Source: Henckelia pumila
Lineage: Eukaryota; Streptophyta; Magnoliopsida; Lamiales; Gesneriaceae
DNA length: 64,000 bases
NCBI RefSeq assembly: GCF_033568475.1
Contig: NC_133123.1
Coordinates: 189,137,821 to 189,201,820 of the forward strand
Direction: 5' to 3'
A program made the position numbers and the translations under genes. The notes below the pieces were generated by a model that ran no database searches, was not told where the DNA came from, and saw only the letters and a list, made by a program, of their open reading frames with translations. Below, piece by piece: positions 57,943 to 64,000 of this stretch; the first letter of the stretch is position 1, and every line of letters starts with the position of its first letter.

Positions 57943-59150
57943 CGATGTTTACTCGCAAATCCTCGCTTTCCAAACCCAATTCCTGCAAATAACATTCATA
58001 TAAACTGCAGCAAAAAAATTAATGTGTGAAGTGTTGACTATAAGGGAAACACTTATTTGAAGCAGTAGTAGTTTCAGAGGAAATTTCCGAAAGACAAAAA
58101 AAAGATAAGAAAAGTTTGGTGCTACAATAAAGTTCGTGAAAACAATGGCTAGCTAGTGGGTTTTACATGAATTTTATTTGCAAAAAGTGTTTGCACATAC
58201 ATACTCCATATTAGAGTAAGTGTGGTATACATTTACTCCAAAAAATTAAAGTTTGTGGGGAAAATGTCAAGTGGGTGTATATATGTAAAAGGACTGATTA
58301 TACTATTGCCCTGCTAACAAAGGTGCATGTGTAGACAGTTTTTGAGCTATTATCATTTTATATATATATATATATATATATTTGGGTAAATAAAAGGAGA
58401 TGTATTTATAAGAGGGAAAAGTTTGTAAAACAAGTTCAGTAAATTGGCCGATTTAATTGGCTTTTCATTTGAAACCAGTCAAAGTTTGGTCTTCCATGCA
58501 AGATTTTTATTTTTATTTTTTTAATCTTTAACGTTTTGTGCTCGGAATCACCAGAAGTGCTTGATTGGCATCTGAAGATATGCTTTCTTGACATTAAAAA
58601 ATTGTATGGAACTGGATTACTTGGATGCCAATATTTATGAAAACTACTAATTTGATCTTGTAAGTTGGCATATGTTCGATTTCCTCTATAACTTGTAAAA
58701 ATTTGGCCAACATACACCATATATATATTTGAGATTTTGATAAATTTTCACCGGAAACCATTCGAATTAACAAAAATGGAATTCCTAGCACCAATGACGG
58801 CAAGCAATGACGACGACGATGATGATGATAAATTAACAGGACGAGAAATTAAAACGAAAAAACGCAAAGCCACGTAATTTAATTACATTACAATACCGAT
58901 ATTATACAGCTGCGCACGAGTTGATTTGTGCATGAGACCTTATATAAAAAATAATTATACAATCGAAATTAAAATAATTTTATTCAAATCCGGAAACCAT
59001 AACAAAATAGTAATTTCCTAACACAAAAAAACCGTATACCTCAATAATTATTAATTCAAATAGTAGCAGTGATTAATTAAATGGCGACTCATGTTATATA
59101 ACATGCAGCAACATTAATGTGAATCATTCTCCGGTCCGAATGAATTTAAA
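57943..59150. other. Intergenic region between the two laccases
   Basis: 1.2 kb holding the promoter of gene 1 and the 3' flank of gene 2. A TA run at 58360-58381 and TATAAATACATC (minus sense, near 58398-58410) are TATA-like. No further gene; the short frames here have no supported product. A (GAC/GAT)n run lies at 58805-58830. Confidence 0.5.
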
Positions 59151-62100
59151 TTAACATTTGGGTAGATCAGGAGGTGGCGGAGGCAGCCTACTGGAAGGGG
59201 TCGGCCCGTTTTCGACCACGAAAACCATGGCCATACCCCACGACACATGCGCATCCAGATGACAATGCATCAACCAAACTCCTGGATTATTGGCTCGGAA
59301 CCGAATCACTGCCCACCCTCCAACCGGAACCGGTACGTTGTTAAGCTCTTGGGGGTTGACAAGATTGAACTTTTTTCTATCCCTCAAAGGGTCGAAGTTG
59401 CCGAATCCTTGAGCCAACACAAAGAAACTGAACCCATGGAGGTGCATGGGGTGATTCTCTTTCCCGATCAAGGCAGTGTTTTGCAGCACAATCTCTACTG
59501 TTGCATTGAACTTCACTTTCTTGACTTTGGTGGATTTTGAGGTCATTATGAGCGCTGGATTGAAGGTGTTATTCGGGTTGGTGTAATCGAATGGCAACGG
59601 CGGATTGTCCGGAAAATCTGTGGTGTATATCCCCCCAACATTTCCATAGAAGGCCTCAAGCATTGACAATTTGGTAGGGAACTCTAAGGATACATTGTTC
59701 AAGCTTGAAGCAACTTTTTGGCCCAAAGGGCCCAAACACGGCGCGCCACCGGGGGCATCGCAGGGGATCAGGCCCAGTCCAACTGTTACGAACATGTGTT
59801 CGTCGATCTTTTCAGGAACCCCGCTCCAAAAGGGAGCCGTGACAAGCCCAGTTTGGTTGGTGAAAAATCTATTGGCTGTGGGTGTGTCATTGTAAGCTGG
59901 GAGAATTGGCATAATAGGCTTAGATCGTTTGGGGGAGCTTTTATACTCAATGACACCCGTGGCGACCGTGTCGTCGAACCTCACGATGGTCGCACTCACG
60001 TAAGGGCTTGCGGCCATATAGTATCGCCCTGGAACCTGATCTGCAATTAGTAGTACGTCCGCGGTCTGACCTTGTGCTAGCACGACTACGTCAGTTACGT
60101 AAGGGTTCGTGTAAGACGCATCGATGGCCACCACCTCCATCTTGTGATTGGCTATCTTGAAGAACAGTATGCTGTTGAGTGCAGCATTGATGATACGTAG
60201 AAGATATCTTTTCCCTTTCTCCACTTTTAACGTGAATATGCCTACAATCATTACAATAATAATCAAAAATTACCAATACAAGAAATTAGAATAATTTTAT
60301 AAAGAACTCAAATACCATGTGTAACACTACTTACGGTTCGCGGAGCAGGGATAAAGATCACCGGGTCGGCCATTGATCATATATGCATCGGATATATTCG
60401 GCCCACCCCCGTTGGCTAACATTTGATTTTCCACGTCTAGCACATTTGAATTCCACCATTCTCCTGCATTAGTATTAAGAAAATATTTGCTAATTAATTT
60501 GAACTCCAAAAAGGGTTTAAAAAAAAAAAAAAAAGATAAACCATGTACAAACAACCGGCCTGAAATTATGTACACTACTTACCAAGAATGATTGGGACTT
60601 CCCTATGTGGCTTGGGGAATGGATATGATCGTCCGGCTCTAGGCTTGATGATTAGGGCTCCATGAACCGTGGCTCGAAGCCATTTAGTGTGCGCGTGCCA
60701 CCATAGAGTGCCCTCTTGGCCGGTAATGTTGAACCGATGGGTGTAGCTGTGACCGGGCTGGATCGGGCACTGGGTTGTATATTCAGGTCCATCTGCCCAA
60801 CCGCTCAGTAACTGGAAAACCCCATGCCTGCATGCACATCATGATTCTCATAAGTTTTGATTACTTCTGTACGTAATTAGATAGTCTTAATTAGTATGTA
60901 ATAAAAATAATAATATTTTTTTTATGAGTTCGGTCGGATTAAATTAAGTCGGAGACGTATTTTATAAAATCATGTCAGTCTCACGAGACGTTCGTAAATT
61001 TAAAATATGGCTGTTAAAAAGAAAAAAATTGTTATTTTAGGAGTAGTTGGCCAATACCGCATGCTAATGGTTCAAATTTCTTGACCAGACTCTTTGAACA
61101 AATTTTTCTAATATATATAATATCACAAACGGCGTCCATATCATTTCATATTATCGTTGTTGGACTTTCACATCGTCAATCATATAGTTCCATACTTTCT
61201 GGGTTGCATATTCTTTAATTAATGCATTCAATTAATTCGGTTGGATTTGAATTGAAAAAAAAAATATTTTCAATATTAACGGCTTTTGAATGTTTTCCCT
61301 ACATTTTATCATATCGTATCAATAAATATTCATACACTGGTTGAAATTTAAATGTTTTAAATTAAATCAGGATGGATGAATATTTTTGAACAAGACAATA
61401 GAGGATTTTTTTTCCTTCCAAATATTAAAATCGGTATCAGTCACTCTACTATATATACTATAGACAAACACACAAATATAATATATATATATCCTCTATT
61501 ATAAATAAAGAGTAGCATAGAGTAACCTTGGTAGTTGGTACCATCTCAAATTTACGGTTATAAATCTTATTTTTCTTTTCTTTATAATTATTTATTTCAT
61601 TCAAAATTTATTTAGAAAAAAATAAGATAAAATATTTATATTTTTTGACATAAGATAATATATTTATATATATATAGGTATATATATAAAATATTATACC
61701 ATTGAAACGGTCTCACGGATCAATTTTGTGAGACGGTCTCTTATTTGAGTTACCATGAAAAGAATTACTTTTATTGATATAAGTATGATTGATCCGTCTG
61801 ACGGATCGAGACCGTCTCACAAGATACATATTCAATATAATATAATATAAATAAATAAATTATTTATATAAATAATAATTTGATAAATTACCAATGAATG
61901 GTGAGATTATAGGGTGACTTATTGAAGACATGGACCAGTAGAGTGTCGCCCTCGTTCACCCGAAGAGTTGGCCCCGGAAGACTCCCATTTACCGCAGTAA
62001 TTACATAACTTTTGCAGAGTTGATTGATGGTTAAATTTTGTACCTACAAACAGTACTTACCGAAATCAATTTGGTGAAATTTAGTACCAAAAGTTGTTGA

Positions 62101-62795
62101 AACTAATTATTATTTTTAAGCAGTCAAGTCAAACTAAGATTCGGACATATTCCAGATGGTCATGCTAAGAATTTAAAGCCTTAGAAAATATCTCGATCAT
62201 ACTTAGCATAGAAATTTAATTCAAGAATTTGATTTCCCAAATCAACATCTTTATGTCTTCCGACTAATTTCAAATGTAAAATATAAATAACCGCACTTAC
62301 TTCACATAGCTAACTTTGAGTTACGTTTGAGTTATTGTACAGTTTAAGATAATCGTGTATTTTTATCATTAGCTATAACTTTTAATACAGCTACAAACAC
62401 ACAATTTCATAACCGATATCAGAGTCATGTTTATCAAATGTATTGTATTTAAAAACACAATACATTTGAGCTCATGTATAGCTTTAAAAGTCAAATTTGT
62501 ACAGTTAATTAGCATCGACCATAATTTTAGTAGACACAGAAGAAATACTACTTAAAATTTCTCTGAACTAAAGAAATTAACAAACATGTTGACGAGCGGC
62601 CAATAAAAATATTTTCTTCTTGAAAAAAAGAAGTAATTGATAGTATATATATAATATTGCAGTTAATATATGTAAAAGTAAGCCAAGAAACTTTACGTGG
62701 AAAGAATGCTCGACCAAAGCTGCTGAAGCAAATGAAGAGGAATAAGCTGCCACTGCAGCCAAAGCGCAAGCAAGCACGAACACAAGATTCACCAT
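59151..62795 (-). CDS. Laccase (secreted multicopper oxidase), gene 2
   Basis: Tandem paralogue of gene 1 with the same five-exon layout: 62697-62795, 61892-62043, 60583-60827, 60335-60463 and 59151-60241 (99, 152, 245, 129 and 1091 bp). 571 residues. Signal peptide [20 protein letters not shown]. Ligand motifs: HWHG, WWHAH, HPMHLHG (H472 onwards) and [12 protein letters not shown] (H534, C535, H536, H540), giving Met545 at the axial position of the type-1 copper where gene 1 has Leu. In multicopper oxidases an axial Met generally goes with a lower redox potential. All ten copper-binding His and the Cys are present. No stop or frameshift. The two proteins are very similar along their length, including the proline-rich C-terminus. 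Confidence 0.95.
60828..61891 (-). other. Intron 2 of laccase gene 2
   Basis: 1.06 kb, AT-rich, includes the hairpin repeat at 61707-61829. No coding content. Confidence 0.75.
61707..61829. repeat. Hairpin repeat with GAGACGGTCTC motifs in laccase intron
   Basis: Inverted ends: ACGGTCTCACGGATCAATTTTGTGAGACGGTCTC at the left, and GATCGAGACCGTCTCACAA at the right (each described by its key motif GAGAC(C)GTCTC). Related degenerate copies at 46627 and around 60955-60995. Probably a MITE; no target duplication resolved. Confidence 0.55.
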
Positions 62796-63313
62796 TGATA
62801 TTTACGCTGTGATTTCCCACACAATATTCTACAAATAAAAGTCCCCGTGGTTGCAGAGAAAGAATAATCTGAATATCTTATATATAAGGGATACGAAGCA
62901 GAGTCAGATGAAATTTCTTGGAAAAAGTAAAAGTTCTAGAAGAAAAGAATTAAGTGGTATAGACTTTTTTTTTCCTTTGCAGAATGTGCGTACACATATG
63001 TATTCCATTTATTTATATATATATATTTATATTATTCTATGCGTCTGTTTTTTCGACATTCATGAACACTACAAGATGTTCATCGTCCGAAATATCAAAA
63101 TTATATATATTTGTATGTAACCATCGGGAGCGGTTTCCATGTACTTACATAATTTAATTATTTGAATAAATAAAATTTAAAAAAAATACAAGAGAAAAAA
63201 AAACCCAAGTTTTAATTTCAGATAAAAATAGAAGTAAATTGAATAAAACATGAAGAAGATGGAGAAAAGTACAAATTCTGTAACTAATAAATTCATACCA
63301 TCAAAATTATATA
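62796..63313. other. Upstream region of laccase gene 2
   Basis: Promoter side of gene 2 (minus sense). TATA-like TATATAAGATATTC near 62870-62885 lies about 80 bp before the ATG. Beyond that only AT-rich sequence and TA runs. Confidence 0.45.
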
Positions 63314-63566
63314 CTCCCTCCGTCCCGATTATATAGTCCTATTTTTTTCACACGGATTAAGAAAAAATTATTGGAAAAACAAATTTTATTCAAGCTAATT
63401 CCTATTTTATCCCTATTTAATGTATTTAAAAATAATTGCACAATTTTCAAGGTGTAGTTAATAGGGGTATATTAGTAAATAAGTGTAAAAAATATTACTA
63501 AATATAATATATGACTATATATTTGGGATAAAAAAAATGTAGACTATATAATTGGAACGGAGGAAG
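63314..63566. mobile_element. Stowaway MITE
   Basis: Starts CTCCCTCCGTCCCGATTATA and ends TATAATTGGAACGGAGGAAG, flanked by TA on both sides. 253 bp. CTCCCTCCGT is the classic Stowaway (Tc1/mariner) terminus. Confidence 0.88.
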
Positions 63567-64000
63567 TAACAAATTATGCATAAGTAAAATTAAAAATAAA
63601 GTTTTAATTTGGTGTCATGTTAACACAACAAAATAATTAGCATAAATTATTCAAGTATTATATAATAATAAATATAGTAAAGATATATATTATATAGACG
63701 CCATATTAGAGTAAAGTTGTAGAGAAAATGTCAAAGGGAGTTAGGAACATATGCGTGTGGATAACAAAATACAAATAATTAATATGTAGCTTATAAATTT
63801 CAACAAATTAATAAACTATCTACCTCGGAGTCAACACCATTGAACGTACGACTACTTTTTGTTTAATATTGCATTGACGTCCACCTCTCTACTCTTCTAC
63901 ACAAAGTTTTTGAGATCTCGAATTTGAATTTGTTGATTTTGTTATGTTTTTTTAACACTTCATACGTAAACATTTTTCTTAAAAAAAAAAGAAGATAGAT
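63567..64000. other. Right edge of window, AT-rich
   Basis: No gene, terminal repeat or RNA gene recognised. Confidence 0.5.

Noticed and set aside
62548-62820. 90-codon minus-strand frame as a separate small gene
   Set aside because: It is laccase gene 2 exon 1 and the start of its intron read in shifted frames; the splice donor at 62696 explains the true frame.

Overview
The window is AT-rich nuclear DNA of a flowering plant, most likely a eudicot. The evidence is intron-containing laccase and UGT85-type glucosyltransferase genes, plant Ty1/copia and Ty3/gypsy retrotransposons, a CACTA element, MULE-, Tourist- and Stowaway-type MITEs, and degenerate endogenous caulimovirid-like (pararetrovirus) sequence. 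I cannot name the species. Three intact host genes are visible: one UGT (41.4-44.8 kb, + strand) and two tandem laccases (52.3-57.9 and 59.2-62.8 kb, - strand). One UGT pseudogene lies at 15.0-15.9 kb. Most of the rest is nested repeats.

Layout. 0-5.85 kb: an uninterrupted Ty1/copia polyprotein and its 1.86-kb 3' LTR. 6.13-11.03 kb: a hAT-like element, bracketed by a near-perfect 8-bp duplication, that contains a broken SIRE-like copia fragment (LTR, extra ORF, RNase H) and a LINE tail. 11-14.25 kb: a Ty3-type LTR. 15.0-15.9 kb: the UGT pseudo-exon. 16.4-17.7 kb: a fold-back MULE-like element with a 10-bp target duplication. 17.1-28.25 kb: a giant inverted repeat with arms of about 4.53 kb, each holding a MULE half, a Tat-type Ty3 LTR/gag relic, a tandem repeat and a caulimovirid-like cassette. 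28.2-34.7 kb: two more cassettes in direct orientation. 34.7-41.2 kb: Ty3/gypsy remains on both strands with a third LTR inserted. 41.4-44.8 kb: the UGT gene. 45.2-46.3 kb: a CACTA element. 47.2-51.5 kb: a Tat relic interrupted by another Ty3 LTR. 51.55-51.87 kb: a small MULE-like MITE. 52.3-62.8 kb: the laccase pair. 63.3-63.6 kb: a Stowaway MITE.

Most striking structure. The palindrome can be read as one replication template-switch event. The right side starts as cassette 'B', switches within a 43-bp stretch of identity to an inverted copy of cassette 'A' and its flank, then returns to B at a short A/T-rich homology. That leaves 609 bp of B duplicated 5.1 kb away. All four cassettes run directly from aspartic protease to a viroplasmin/transactivator-like domain with no reverse transcriptase, and each ends in a 35S-like promoter region.

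Other points. Three LTR families, and an apparent internal promoter ahead of the SIRE-type third ORF, carry dense arrays of near-palindromic TTCGG...CCGAA or related motifs just upstream of a TATA box. The two laccases differ at the predicted axial position of the type-1 copper (Leu against Met).
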